DNA of 64,000 nt from Symbiodinium natans (GCA_905221605.1 CAJNDS010002715.1:182001-246000); one strand, 5' to 3'; positions 50,801 through 62,498 are shown, counted from the first letter of the stretch. Notes: generated by a model from the sequence alone, not told the origin. Numbers and translations are program-made.

Positions 50801-53800
50801 GAGTGCTTCTTTTCCCTGCATCCGACGAAAGTCCTTGAGGGTTGGCTTAGGCTTCCCACAAGTCTAGAAGGTCCCAAATGACTCTCGAAGCCAGGTCAAG
50901 ATGCCGTGCAAAAAAGTGCGATGTTTCCGCTGAGGAGTTGCCAGGTGCTGATCTGTAAGTCCTCAAAGCACTGAAATCTCCGGATGGTGAGAGAACGTGC
51001 CGAAGCTAGACCAGACACCAACCACACGATTCATCGCAATTCGGCTACGCGCACTTACAGAAAGCCCAGGTAATTGGCCACACAGCCGAGTCCTTGTGTG
51101 GCTGATTGACCTGGGCCACAGTGGACTGAGAAGCCCACGCTGGGCATGTTTCACGGAAGTTTTCGGGTTGGTCTTCGGGTTGCGATTCGTAGTACTGGTG
51201 GAACAAACCTTCCCAGGGACTTCCTGCAAGCTGCTACCAAGAACAGCAGTACCGGCCACTACCGGAAACCCGAAAGCAATTGGCCAGTGCTGGCCGATGG
51301 CCAAGTAGAACAGCATCATCGCGCACAACAGGGTGCCGAACCTCGTCTTGCAGAGAGGAAGCAGGGACACCAAAACTTGAATGTTGCTTCAGCACGTGAA
51401 CGGCAACAAAAACATTGCGCCACAACTTCAGAATCCACAAGCGGCGCCGTCTGTTCGGGTTGTTTGGAGGTTTGGGTTGTAAGGCTCAGGGCTTTTAGAG
51501 CTCATGCAGAAAGCGAAGCAGACAACGCAAGCTCTGAATCCTCCAGCAAGCAACTAAGTCCCAGCTAAGTCCGGAAGGTCCTTCAAAAAAGCCCCAAACA
51601 CGAGGACTTCGAGCTCTTCAGGGCCCCTGCAAGGCCAGCCCAGCCCCTGTGCTGGCTGTGGCCGTCTCCGCTCTCAGGTCCCTGAGGAAAGCCTTGTACA
51701 CACATGGTGCGAAGGAGGGTTCGGAAGTTTTTCAGCTTGGCAGCACTACCGCCTGTGACGCTTGTGTGCAAACATCCGAAACATCCACTTGCATGTAGGC
51801 CCCTTCTTCGTCTTTCTTCTCTGAGACCCTGTACACACGTGTGGATTTCGCCCCGCACGTTCTAGTCCAAGTTCAAAGTGGGGCCAACCTCAGTTCTTGC
51901 AGCCTAGCGTCCTCCACCTTCGCCGTCTCGTTTGTAGAGATGGTGACCTTGGCACGGGGATGTCCGCGCACTTCAGATTGGCACAAGAACTCCATGGCCA
52001 GTTAAATTTATCGTGCTAGGGGTCACAGACATGGGCAGAGCTTGTAAGTGGGCTCTTGACTACGGCTCAAGCTTTCAATCAACATCTTTCAACTACGAAC
52101 TACAGGTGCATCGAAGTAGCTGCCGGTGCATCATCTGCCGGAACTCTGGAGTGCTTGTCCTTATCAGCCTGCAGCACGAAGGAGTCTGGGTTCACAATGC
52201 CCGGCCCCAGCGTGGAAACCCGGCGTTGTTTTGGCATTCGGGAAGCCTCTTGGAGATAGACTCGTCCACCAGTATGATGTCTCATCACTCGCTTGGCAGC
52301 CTCCTTTGCTGAGCGATCGGGCAGAAACAGTCCACCCACCAATGAACTGTGTTCGCGCTACATCCTACTCGTGCATAGTGCGGGAGGCCCTTGCCATGCT
52401 CCAAGACACTGCGCAGGAAATGCGCATCCCTTTGTGGAACAGTTAGGTAAGTAGGAAGCCTTGGTTTGAGTCTTTCTGCTGCTATGCCACCATCGGGTAG
52501 GTCCAAAAGTCGCCGTCAGCGGACCTGAATGAAGCATGGCACATCGAACGCAACATCGGGAAGTCCATTATACATACATGACTTGTATGGAAACACCTTG
52601 AAGTGCCCTGGGCTCAGAAACGGATGCTCCTTCCTTCAGGAACAGAAACAAGATCCCTCAAGAATTCCAGAAATCCATGCCATGTATGGCGGCGTCACCT
52701 GATGTGCATTCTGGGTGCAGCTGCATTGCGTGGAGATCACCATATGCACGGGCGGCCAAGAGCGCCAGTGCGCATGCCTCGAAAATCTGGCCATGCAAAG
52801 ATGAAGAGTGATGGTGGTCTGGCGCAAGGGACTTCGGGCTTGCAGAAGTTGTGGGACACCCCACGCACGTGCTTATGAGATTGCATGTCGTGGCATGCAT
52901 TCTTGGACAGTAATTAGGTCTGCAATGGAACCGTGAACTCCTGGTGTGCCGAGAGCCCATACAGCAATTCGCTGAGCTTTGCAAACCCATCATGAGACTG
53001 TTTGGGTTCCTCGAGCCAACGCAACCTTGGAAACTCAACCCCTCAAGGCCAACCACCAAAACCATCCTGACACGTTAAGCGTTCTTGCAGTAACCTTTCA
53101 TGTTGAAGACCTTAAACATGTTTGTTTTGCACGCCAAGAAGCTCTGGCCATCGCTCGTTCTGGACCCTTAGGAAGAATTTGCATTGTGTTAAGAACTGGA
53201 GAGCTTGCCGAAACCAATTGTAACAGGAAACAGTCCTGCAAGAAGAAACCAATAAGTCAGACCGGAGGAGAACACCTATGTGCTGAATCGGTGTGTGACA
53301 ACTGGCATGAGCTGACCTGATCTGCTCGTCTTCGTGATCAGCTCAGACAGCTCAAACATCATTTTTGAGAAAACACGTTGGCCCTCTACTGAAGCCTATG
53401 ACCTGTATAGGCTCTCGGCATCTCATCTTCAAGCATTTCAAGCGTGCGCGTGTGATGGAGCCGTGGGGCTTGCGTTGCGATGCAAAACAATGCATCAGTG
53501 ACATAGGCATCTGGCCACTCTTGCAGTCTTTGTAGATCTGGATCTTCAAAGGGCCTCCTAACAGCATTTAGTGCCGGGATAGTGGCCCAACTTTAAGCGG
53601 CCCAAGCGGTCCAACATGAGCTGCAATCAGCTGCCCTCATCTCCGTCTCGGACAACTAACAAAAACCGAACTGCGCCCTGCATGCCCGATTCCTACAGCA
53701 TCAGCAATACAAGCATGCATGGTCCTACAACTGGCAAGCCAAGGCGCAAATATGGAAGGACGCACTTGGCAAAACACGAAAGATGTTCGCTGGGATACCT

Positions 53801-55120
53801 TTAAGGACCCTAAGGACCCTTGAGCCCAAGCTGCATCTCCTCTGAACTTCGGTGGTGCTCTTCGATCCCGCACTCCCGGGAGCTAAACCAGCTCGTGCAT
53901 TTGCCGGTGCTGCCCAGTGCCATCGACCCTGAGCCAAACCTCAAACCTAGCTACCAAACCTCAAGCGGAGGCAGATCCATGGCATATCCATCGTGGTCCC
54001 CAGACACCCATAGGCACAACAAGAGCAGTCAAGATGTCCCGCCAAGGCCCTCATAACTCATTGACCTATAAACGGCTTTTAATTCGGCTTCCCCCTTCGA
54101 AACTTTTAAAGGAGGCAGAATGGCAGGCAGATGATCTCCAGAGTCTGCGGAGGCCTGGGGAAAGCTCTGGAAACTGATCCCTCGGTTCGAGGCGCTCCAA
54201 GGACGCCTGGGCGGTGAAGGCACCGGCAAGTCGAGAGCACAGGCTTATCCACCAAAATCACACGGCGCCTGTAGCCGCAAGGTACGACTCAACGGAGCTG
54301 CAGGTGCAAGAATGATTTTATGCTCCATATTGCTCCATGTTGATTTGAATATGCTTGTGTTCGGCGTGTTGTGACAGAAAGCCGTATGAGCAAACGCACG
54401 GCCACAGAATTGCAGTTTATCTAATAGCAACATGGCAAAGCCCGATCAACTAGCAATGCCCGAGTCACCCCGGAAACGGAAGACCACAGCACCCAGAGGC
54501 CAAAAACCCAGTACATTCCAGCACAATCCCAGTTCCTCAGACCTTTTCAAGATCCCCAAATACTTCCCAGGCACCAGGATGCGTCTCGCTAGGGCCTCCG
54601 TGGCCACTTTACGCTCTGCCACGCGCCTGGGTGGGTCGACCCGAAGTTGTGGAGAGGTTCTTTTGCCTTTCTTAACAAAGGTAGCACGTTTGAGGCCCTA
54701 AAAAGGCATTTAACACAAGGCTATACAAAGAAGGGCATATATGGCAACAGGGTTTCGCACGGGGTTCGGCCCGAGTCACTGGGAGAGCTCCTCCCGCAGC
54801 TGCAGCAAGGGCCTTTCGGGCAACTAAGAGGGAGCGCAGGTGTGCAAAGCATGAGGCAGAAAAATGAGGTGCTCTATGGAACTCTGTTAAACTGTTTTCC
54901 GTCCTCACCGTTTGCCTCCCAGACCTCAAACACTAAAGTGCTGAGGCAAGCTGCGTAGAGGCCCCCGGCCCGGCACATTGCGAATCTATAGGCCGAGCCT
55001 GGCGCAGATCGGTCGACACCAGTCTACATGTTGTGTTAGATCTGCCTAAGGCTTCCTTTCCAGGCTTCAGAAGTAAACATGCGGAACCAGAACTAAGTCG
55101 CCTCGGACCCCTTAAGCTCG
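47894..55120. other. No recognised gene
   Basis: Small tandem doublets occur (TTACCTTAG near 48079-48099, AGGATAGCCAGG near 49695-49720, TAAGGACCC near 53803-53819). A plus-strand frame at 52979-53320 is fairly protein-like (FHVEDLKHVCFARQEALAIA) but unidentified. Confidence 0.5.
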
Positions 55121-55682
55121 CTAACACCTCTTGAGACCCACTGCAAGCCCCACGCCCTCTCTGTGCTGCTCTTCCAGCAAAGCCTTGTACGTGATGTCCC
55201 CCCCCAGGCTCACGTACGCTGCGGGGTTCAAGGATTCGGGTTTAACTTGCACTCCCGCGAAGTTTTCCCGACCGGCGTTGACTTTCCGTACCTTCTCCGA
55301 CCATGTGGTCTGGAAACTCCAAGGCTCGAGGTGCATCGGGCCGGGCGGCTCCCCAGGCGCGCACGCCCCACGCTCGACCGACTCTACCTTTCCCGTGCCC
55401 CGAATTCGCCCTTTCGGCTTCCTGCTGATCCTGCTGCAAGATACACTTCGAGACTGCAATCATCCGCAATCGTTCCCTTCCCGCGGTGCTTGCCGGTGTG
55501 CCTGGCCGGAAAAAACGACGACCTCCGAAAGACGAGCCAGCAGCCCGAAGACAGGCCAACCCTTGGCTGTTGAGATGTTCTTCTTACACTTCCCTACCTT
55601 CTCGGTCTCTTCTCCTCTTCTCAAACCATGGCCCTTCTGCAATCATCCGAGCACCTGTTTAATTAATACCTCCACATTTTAA
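55121..55682. other. Segment open in several frames, unidentified
   Basis: At least four frames lack stops for 100 or more codons here (plus: 55131-55682 and 55163-55573; minus: 55121-55459 and 55242-55559). The minus frame ending at 55121 is the most protein-like (contains PAAYVSLGGDITYKALLEEQ). No family is recognised. The openness may just reflect local scarcity of TA-containing triplets. Confidence 0.2.
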
Positions 55683-55982
55683 GAACTGTTTTTCGTCGAG
55701 AAGCCCGCCGGAAGACTACTTTCCATTGCGGGGGGTTTTGGTATGGGCCAATACCACCACATTTAAAGATTCTTTTCGGCGGGGTTCCAAAATCTGTCGG
55801 CAGGCTTCTTGTTTTGCTTGCTGAGCTGCGAACTACAACAACTCAGGGATCTGCAGCCTATTGTTGTTAATCGAATCATCACATTGCCATGGTCCTATTG
55901 TTGCGGCGCCCTGCCTTTCTTATTCTGGCTGGGGGGGGGGGGGGGGGGGGCCCAATTAAACAGGTGCTCGGATTGTTGCAGA
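55636..55982. mobile_element. Inverted-repeat-bounded segment, possible MITE-like element
   Basis: A 29-base arm at 55636-55664 (TCTGCAATCATCCGAGCACC...) recurs inverted at 55954-55982 with two mismatches, enclosing about 290 bases. Inside, AATACCTCCACATTTTAAGA near 55665 recurs directly as AATACCACCACATTTAAAGA near 55751, and a 20-base G run sits at 55931-55950 just inside the right arm. No transposase frame is present. Target-site duplication was not convincing. It may be a small non-autonomous inverted-repeat element, or a chance relic of an inverted duplication. Confidence 0.4.
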
Positions 55983-58686
55983 CCTTTAGACAACCCTGTA
56001 GCCGGATTGCCGAGCGCATCAGCGCCGAAAAGCTCATGCCGAGCTTGTCGAAGCGGTCACCGGTGACGAACAGCATCCCGTGACCTGTGCTTCTCAGGTT
56101 GAGGTGCAGCGGAACAGTGGCTGGATCATGCTGTGAAGATACACTGATTGCTTCGAACATCCAGAAACCATGATCAGCTGGTACAAGCAGAAGCAGCTGG
56201 TCCAGGTTGTTAGCTTCTAGTTTCGATCATCCTGCAGCCACGTCTCGCTCTCCAGGCGTGAGAAAACTCAAGGAAAAAATGTCGGCAGCAACCTTCGGCA
56301 ATTGGAATCTTGTGGTGGAGTGAGAGAGGCTGAAGTCTACGTTCCCTTCGATACAAGCTGGAATTCCACTCAGAGGCTCTGATGGGTCCTGGAGTTTCCA
56401 ATCTTCAGATCTGAGTTAGAGTCAGAGCCCTGAGTGACACTTGGCACCTGCCCAATTCGGCATGGATTCTCCAGCTGTGCCAACTGCAGGTTGCGCTCCT
56501 GCGAGTTGCTGATGAGACCTGCCATGAACAACTCTCCCACAAGCATTTTGCTCAACAAAAAGCCGCCCAAGCAGAACGCACCTTTCTGGGGGACAATTGC
56601 CGGGCCATCTACAATCTAAAGGTGCTCCGTGAGATCCAGCAGAGACAGTTACCTGTCCGAATGCGTATTTTCCAACTCGGCCCAATGAACTGGCAGGCTA
56701 GGCCTGGCTGCATCTGCAGTAGTCGCATCCTCGAATTTTGTTGGTCCAGGACGTGCCAAGATTGCCACGGTTTGGGGCTCGTGCGGTAAAGGCTTGAACT
56801 GCTTTGAAGGTTGAAGGCTCAAGGCAGACCAGCGATGTGATGTTGTGGTTTTGTAGCGTATCGCACGTTGATCATTCGCTTCCGCAACGCCTGTGCACGC
56901 ACATCTTCGGAAAGGCCTGGGGTCTGGATGTCGCTTGTGCTTTTGCGCACATTTACTTTATGTTCCCATGGTTTGCAAATTCAGTAGGAATCCGCAAGTA
57001 CACTCGGTAGGAACACCATGCGTTCGTTGACTTAGGATGTGATAGTCTAGTTCAGGTCTGGCTTTGGCCATACAGTGCCGGAGCCGGCTCTGCTGCAAAC
57101 TTGGCGCGGGGATGAGAGGCAACCTTTGAGGCACCCAACTGCCCAGCTATAACACACCCTCCGGATTGGGTTGTGGCTTGGTATGGCTTGGTACCAGGTG
57201 CTGTGACCTCACGATGGCATTACAATGCCTTGCACGCATCTCGGGGAAAGCTTGGACTCCGGCGCAGCAATGCCACCTAGGTGTGCAGAATTCCCGCTGG
57301 CACGTGCTGCATTGCTTTGGGCTCATAGATACGTGCGCTCGCAACATCTGAATGCTAAGTGAACTTGTCATCTTCCGCACGAATCTGATAATCTCAGAGA
57401 ACGTTTCACGATTTCACGACTGGTAGGCTAGTACTGACCGAACCATCGAATGCTTATCAGCCTGTCGAGGTTTCACTGCAGGGCTTGGTTTTTTCTGCCA
57501 CACGGTTTCATGAGTTGGAGACATGTAATTCTTCTGTCCGGGCACAGTAGGACCAAACACCTTGGTCCAGGCCAAAGCAGCGCCGGCTTCGCATCACTGG
57601 CTCTGACAGTGTGGCATAGGTGATGAGGTCCTGCTCACCGGGCGGATCTGCGGATGTCCATGTACTGTCACAATGCTCGCATGCGAAAGCCACTCACATG
57701 TGCCCGTCGCACCTCGCGCACGGCAGTCCAGTTCAGAGCTTGACTTTCGCCGCATTGGGAGGGCCTTTCCAAATGTTTGACTGTTCAAGAAGGGTCTGGC
57801 TTCTGGGCATAGTAGGCGCAGGTTTATACTTGGCGGGTGCATGAGGCATTAGATGATGCCTTTGCATCACGCGCGGGCGCCACTATCAATGCCACGAAAG
57901 GTATGCATGCACAGTGTACTTCTTCTGTATATACAATAGGCATCACTAGTGTGTGTGCAGGAAGCAGACGGTGGCCAAATGCTTCAGAGGAGGGTTGTCC
58001 TATTGCATTGGTGTCGTCCATGCTACACTTGCCACCATACAGCTTAATCCCTGCAGCGCCTTGCCGCCTGCCATGCCAGACCGAAAAGCAGCAGCCTGCA
58101 GCGAAACTCTTATGGCAAGTACCCGGCAATTCTCTGACCAAACATAAGCCTGTGCTGAGTACATGGCACACAGTTCAATTCCTTCATCTGGCACGGACTC
58201 GTTTTTGGCGCTTCTGGTGGCGGACTGTTAGGTCCTACTCAGCTTCGAAGCCTGTCTGGTTTACAAGCCTCGACCTCTCTCAACAAAACGGAGCAACCAC
58301 TCCTCCTTTAAATCATTGGTTCACACCCAATGCTCGCGATTCCATTCCTCTCCAGATGACAAGGTTGTGCTATGCTACTACACTGCTACACTGAAGCTGA
58401 ATGCCCGACCGGCTTATGTGCGACTGTTGTGTTAACGGTGACATGCAGGATTAAATTGTAGGAGCAGGGCCGAGCAGGGTGATTCATGTCATGGATGCAT
58501 CCATGGACCTGTGTGGATCTATATGGAACAAAGAGATCACATGCCGTGTATTGCGCCACATGCGGTTCCTAATCTGGCGCAACAGCATGGCAGCGCAAGA
58601 GCTTTGTGTCTCGCGGGCATTTCCTTTAAACTCAGCCGTAGCTTAGCCGATAGTGTAGCATACACATGATGTGAGAACCTCCTGGC
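55983..58686. other. No recognised gene; region downstream of the RRM gene
   Basis: This lies 3' of the RRM gene stop. No polyadenylation signal stands out, which fits dinoflagellates, where AATAAA is not generally used. Only short frames are present. Confidence 0.5.
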
Positions 58687-59613
58687 TCACTCACTCTCCT
58701 TCAGCACAATGTCAATGTAGCGGGAATTCGTCCCAATCACACCTCAGCACGTCAAACTTGCAAGGACGGCAAAAATCGCCAAAGAACTTGCAGTAGGCGA
58801 GCATCTTGCATACTTGCCGGGCTCAGCATGTGCTAGTGCCCCCGGTGCCAAATTGAGCTGCAGGCGTCAAGTACGAAGTACGCTACAGGGCTGGTATGGG
58901 CAATCCGCACAAGCGCTTACTTGCCAGGCCGGCGGGGATGCGTGAGTCTCCAGAAAGGCACACAAGTTGATCGAAAAGCTTCTTCTTCTCCCGAGGAACT
59001 CTTTTGCAACGTTGCGACGGCGTGGGCTGCACCTTAAGGCGCGTGCACGGTTTCGTGGATGCGTGAGGTCTGTAAGGCAATTTGCACACTGTACATTTTT
59101 GATCCCGGGAGATGTCGGAAGCTTTAACTGTGAGTCAACTGGTACACCTTTTGTATGGCTGTGTGCAACTACCAGGCAAGGTGCACGCCGCTTCCTTGTA
59201 GATGACAATGGCAGAGCCCTTGGACACCCAGTGGACTGTGACAACTTCGCCTTCGGAGTCTCGGGATTTCTTGGGATTGGAGCACCAAGGATTCGATGCA
59301 CAGCTTTCATCTTAATTGCCTGTACCGAGGCTTGGCTTCAGGAAATCGCTTTGTTCTTGTTGTCACATCACAACCCCGAGCCAGGCCGCAGCCAGAGGCA
59401 AGCGTGCGGAACAAGCCAAGATGGACTAGCGAAACGAGAAAACCGAGAAGGCTGAACCTCCCCGCTCCCGACTTGGAAGAACCTCAAACCCAAATAAAAA
59501 CCCAGCAGGAACCCACCTGCTTGGGACATGTGCGCGATCAGCTGCTCGTCCGTGGTTCCAAAGTCAAAGCCTCGAACGAACACTCGGCCAGAACCTGCCA
59601 AGGTGGTCAAATT
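58687..59613 (-). other. RRM 3 and C-terminus of the three-RRM gene (four exons)
   Basis: Third and last RRM. Exon 59613-59517 has NLTTLAGSGRVFVRGFDFGT through DEQLIAHMSQA. Exon 59250-59185 has GEVVTVHWVSKGSAIVIYKE. Exon 59032-59000 has AAHAVATLQK. Exon 58742-58687 has SVIGTNSRYIDIVLKESE and the stop. Junction CAG|GTGGGT to CGAAG|GC is a clean phase-1 GT-AG intron of 266 bases. The next intron is best read as GC-AG (GCACCT to CTTAAG), and the last as GTTCCT to GCTGAG. The join restores the expected spacing from beta-3 to beta-4 exactly. Compared with RRM1 and RRM2 this copy lacks the helix-1 intron and has an extra intron before beta-4. RNP2 keeps its aromatic (VFVRGF). Confidence 0.8.
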
Positions 59614-62498
59614 CTGGAAGATGGATCTTCGGTCTTCATTTGCCCTTGCAAAAGTGAAGTCGGCACGAGTAAGTAGCCCGTACAGCACAGAGGTGGCAGT
59701 CCTGGCCTGGAGGATCCTCCTTCTTGTCGCTCTTGCCCTTTCCCTTGCCCTTGCCCCACCACGCACGAGCGAAGTTGGCATACCAGAACTCAGCTTGTCA
59801 CTCTTCAGACACGGAATAATCCGTATGCTTGGTCTACTAGCGGATACTAGGTCTTTGCTGACTGGACAAGCAATGGAGGCATTGCCCGACCCTTTTTTAA
59901 TTGCTTCCAAGCCACCATGGGCATCCCCTGAGTGCACTGGGTTTTCAGGCTACAAGGAGAACCAGCTTTCAGACTTTCAGGACGCGCCGAGCCTTTGAGA
60001 CGCTCCAGCCAGCAGCCTACGGACAACCTCATCCAAGCAAATCCAAGACACCATCATCATCCTGCGGGGGTCGAAGTTGTCGTCCTTCTGCATCACATCC
60101 TCTGGCCGAGAAGCGCTATCAAGCGGAATTTGGCTTCAGACACCTGTCAGAAACCTGTCGCAAGGCGCCAGATCTACATGCCAAGTTTCGATGAAGCGTT
60201 TGTTCCCTTCGATGGTCGTCTTGTTTAGGATCTGCGCGGCATTCTCCTGGGCTTTCCGAGCACCTATTGAGCCCTTGAACCCCTCCTGTAAGAGCTATGA
60301 CAGCTATGATGGTTGCTCGGCCTGAAGGGTCTCAGCCTTTGGGCCTTAAGTTTGCGCTGTCTGCAGGCAGAGGGACGTGCTCCCAGGGCTGTAAGGCTCT
60401 AAGCCAATTGAGTTTGCAGTGACTGTGGAGTAGAGCTTGTCGAGGACACTCGGGCTGAAACTCCAGAAGCAGAACGCCTAACTTCTGATGACCCGAGCTC
60501 AAGCTCTTCTTTATGCTGAGCCTTCATGACACCCCCAACCTGGAAATTACGCAACTGTGATTCTCCAAGTCACCGCCTCCTGCGGGGAGTTGTAGGTGAC
60601 GAGGGCGGAGCCCTTGGAGATCCACTGCAGATTCGCCTTTCGTTTCGAGAAAGAATGCCAGTCGAAGGCCCTGGCGTCTAGAGTCTACTAGGGTCTATAT
60701 GTGGAGACCCATGCCAATTTGAAGGACATGGACACATGGACTACTACAGCTCGAGAACCAGGGAGGCAACAGCTGGCAATTGCTTCTTGCAGGGCTTCGG
60801 GGGTGATGCTGATCGAACCCAGCTGCAATCTGTCCAGCTTTGGAGCAATGCTCCTTCAACCTCAGCTTCTATGGCACCAGAGAAATTTGAGACATGAGGG
60901 CTGAAACAAGAAACACGCAGCCCTGCGCAACGCATTCCTCTGGTTCTTCTGCAGTGGTTTTGCAAGACCACAGTCGCGACAGACAGGAGGTCGCTACGTT
61001 GTCTCCAGTCCATCTTACAGCCACCCACAAGTTGTCGCAAGCTACTCAAATAATGCCGTCTGTGCAGCTGCTCATCGGTCGTTCCGAAGTCAAAGCCGCG
61101 AACGAGCACTTTGGACCCAGGCTTGCCGGCCGACCTGAGGACCAGACTATTGGTGTCCAGATCGGAGGACGAGGCAGGGCACTCTGCCATTTTACCCTCA
61201 CTTTGCTGTGCAGAAGGATGTCTCTAGAAGCAATGATCACCTGCAGCGTTAAGCGTGAATTCAAGAGCCTGGAATGGTTCCAGGCAAGTGTCGGGTCATC
61301 ATCCAGCTTCACCTCCTCAGCGCACGAGTCAAGTTCATGCTGTCGCGGCGGGAAGGTGACCTCTACACATTCATCGCATTTGCACCTCATCATCGCACGA
61401 AGGCCACTTTAAAGCTGAAGAACAGAGGTGAAAGGAAGCCATTTTCATCAGGTCTAAAATGCCTTGTATAATCTTGTGCAACATTGATAGGCAAATTGAT
61501 AGGCCTGGGCCCGGCAGTTCAGCCAAAGGATCGACGAAGCGCTTGTTCCCTGGCACGGTGGTACGGTGAAGCGCCAGAGAAGCCTGCCGGATGCCATGCA
61601 CAGCTCATGATACCATGGCCTTGGTATGCATGGAACAGCTTTAGGATTGCCATTGGCCCATAGTCCTCCCATCAGCGATCCCGACGCCTACAACCCACAA
61701 GGCTGCGTCAACTTGCCCAAAAACTATTTCATTGATCGTTCCACCCGAAAACGATATAAATGGTCGCCAAGGTCATGGCAAGGAAACCCAGAAAGCACAC
61801 ACGCTCTCACGCTGGGCCCGACCTGAGCCGCCTCCGCTGTGGCAAAGGTGACGGCAGCAGCACCTGTGGCCATGAGAAGACTCTACCCGGGGAGTTTTTA
61901 CTATTTTGTACTGGTCAGGTCGAGAAGGTATAATCAAGCGATACGTCTGCAGGAGCTGAGAGGCACGTAAGTTGGTACAGTGTTCGCGGTGGGAGCCGGT
62001 AGTTTTGTAGGGTCTAGGATGTAACCGAGCGATCCTCTCTCCACAAGCCTTGCAAAGAAAGGCCGAACCCAAATCCCACCCTTATCCCGAAAACACAACA
62101 TCCCAGATAAACGCCTCTGACCCGACACAGCCGCACGTGCCTCGGCCCCAGAGCTCCACGGAAGTCACCGGACCGGCCTGGACTTGTTCAACTTCTGGAG
62201 TTTCGGAACTTGAGCCATCTTGAGCCTATACTGCCCGGCATTCTGACTTCGGATTGGGTAAGCCCCACAGCACGTGCGCCCCACCTGGGAGAAGTGATCG
62301 CGAAGCGCGTCCTCCGGTAAAGTGCAGGGACATCGAGTTCACGCTCGGACAGCCGATGATTCTGAGTTAATTACAGGGATTTGCCATTCTGAAGCGGCCG
62401 AAATCTGTTCTAAAGACAATCTCCTCAGAGGTACCGAAGTCGAAGCCACGCACGTACACGCGATGGCAAGGTTCCTCAATGGACTCACTTGAAGGCTT
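58687..62498 (-). CDS. Three-RRM RNA-binding protein, multi-exon, 5' end unresolved
   Basis: Putative RNA-binding protein made of three tandem RNA-recognition motifs. Exons inferred by eye, in transcript order: 62498-62424, 62311-62274, 61880-61823, 61583-61524, 61121-61066, 60900-60861, 60636-60574, 60246-60178, 59613-59517, 59250-59185, 59032-59000, 58742-58687, ending in TGA at 58689-58687. They total 711 bases, an intact frame of 236 codons plus stop. Seen directly: three RNP2-like strands ([VK]-[YLF]-VRGFDFGT), three RNP1-like strands (TGAAAVTF, SKGSALVTY, SKGSAIVIY) and three beta-4 ends (GNKRFV, GNKRFI, TNSRYIDIVLKE). Introns are 112 to 564 bases. All end in AG; seven start GT, three GC and one GA. 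Linkers between RRMs are short, so I read one gene, not three. The first exon listed begins in an acidic linker (SSESIEEP) after ATTAG, so an upstream exon with the start codon is expected. The boundaries at 62274/61880, 61524/61121, 60178/59613 and 59185/59032 are the least certain. RNA binding is inferred from the fold; the target is unknown. Confidence 0.85.
60178..61121 (-). other. RRM 2 of the three-RRM gene (four exons)
   Basis: Second RRM. Exon 61121-61066 has PGSKVLVRGFDFGTTDEQ and ends two bases into a leucine codon. Exon 60900-60861 completes that codon and gives PHVSNFSGAIEAE. Exon 60636-60574 is exactly 21 codons (ANLQWISKGSALVTY, then NSPQEA). Exon 60246-60178 gives helix 2 and beta-4 (ENAAQILNKTTIEGNKRFIE). 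The introns are GC-AG (GCACAG to TTTCAG, 165 bases), GT-AG (GTTGAA to GAAAG, 224 bases) and GT-AG (GTGACT to GCCCAG, 327 bases). RNP2 has Leu where an aromatic is usual, and RNP1 has Ser and Leu in place of its two aromatic positions, so contact with RNA may be weak or unusual. Confidence 0.8.
61524..62498 (-). other. RRM 1 of the three-RRM gene (four exons)
   Basis: First RRM. Exon 62498-62424 carries an acidic linker and the RNP2 strand (RVYVRGFDFGTSE). Exon 62311-62274 carries helix 1 (DALRDHFSQVGR). Exon 61880-61823 carries beta-3 (LLMATGAAAVTFATAEAAQ). Exon 61583-61524 carries helix 2 and beta-4 (ASLALHRTTVPGNKRFVDP). The first intron appears to use a GA donor (GAG|GAGATT to CGGAG|GAC); the junction sits in a GAGGA direct repeat, so the exact base is ambiguous but the start is neither GT nor GC. 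The beta-3/helix-2 junction CAG|GTCGGG to GGCAG|GCT is a clean GT-AG intron of 239 bases. This copy is about three residues shorter between helix 1 and beta-3 than RRM3, so the 62274/61880 junction could hide a very small extra exon. Confidence 0.75.

Noticed and set aside
58967-59676. Plus-strand frames of 126 to 162 codons
   Set aside because: They lie antisense to the RRM3 exons and introns; the minus strand carries the conserved motifs.
60894-61412. Plus-strand frame of 172 codons
   Set aside because: Antisense to the RRM2 exons; no domain of its own.
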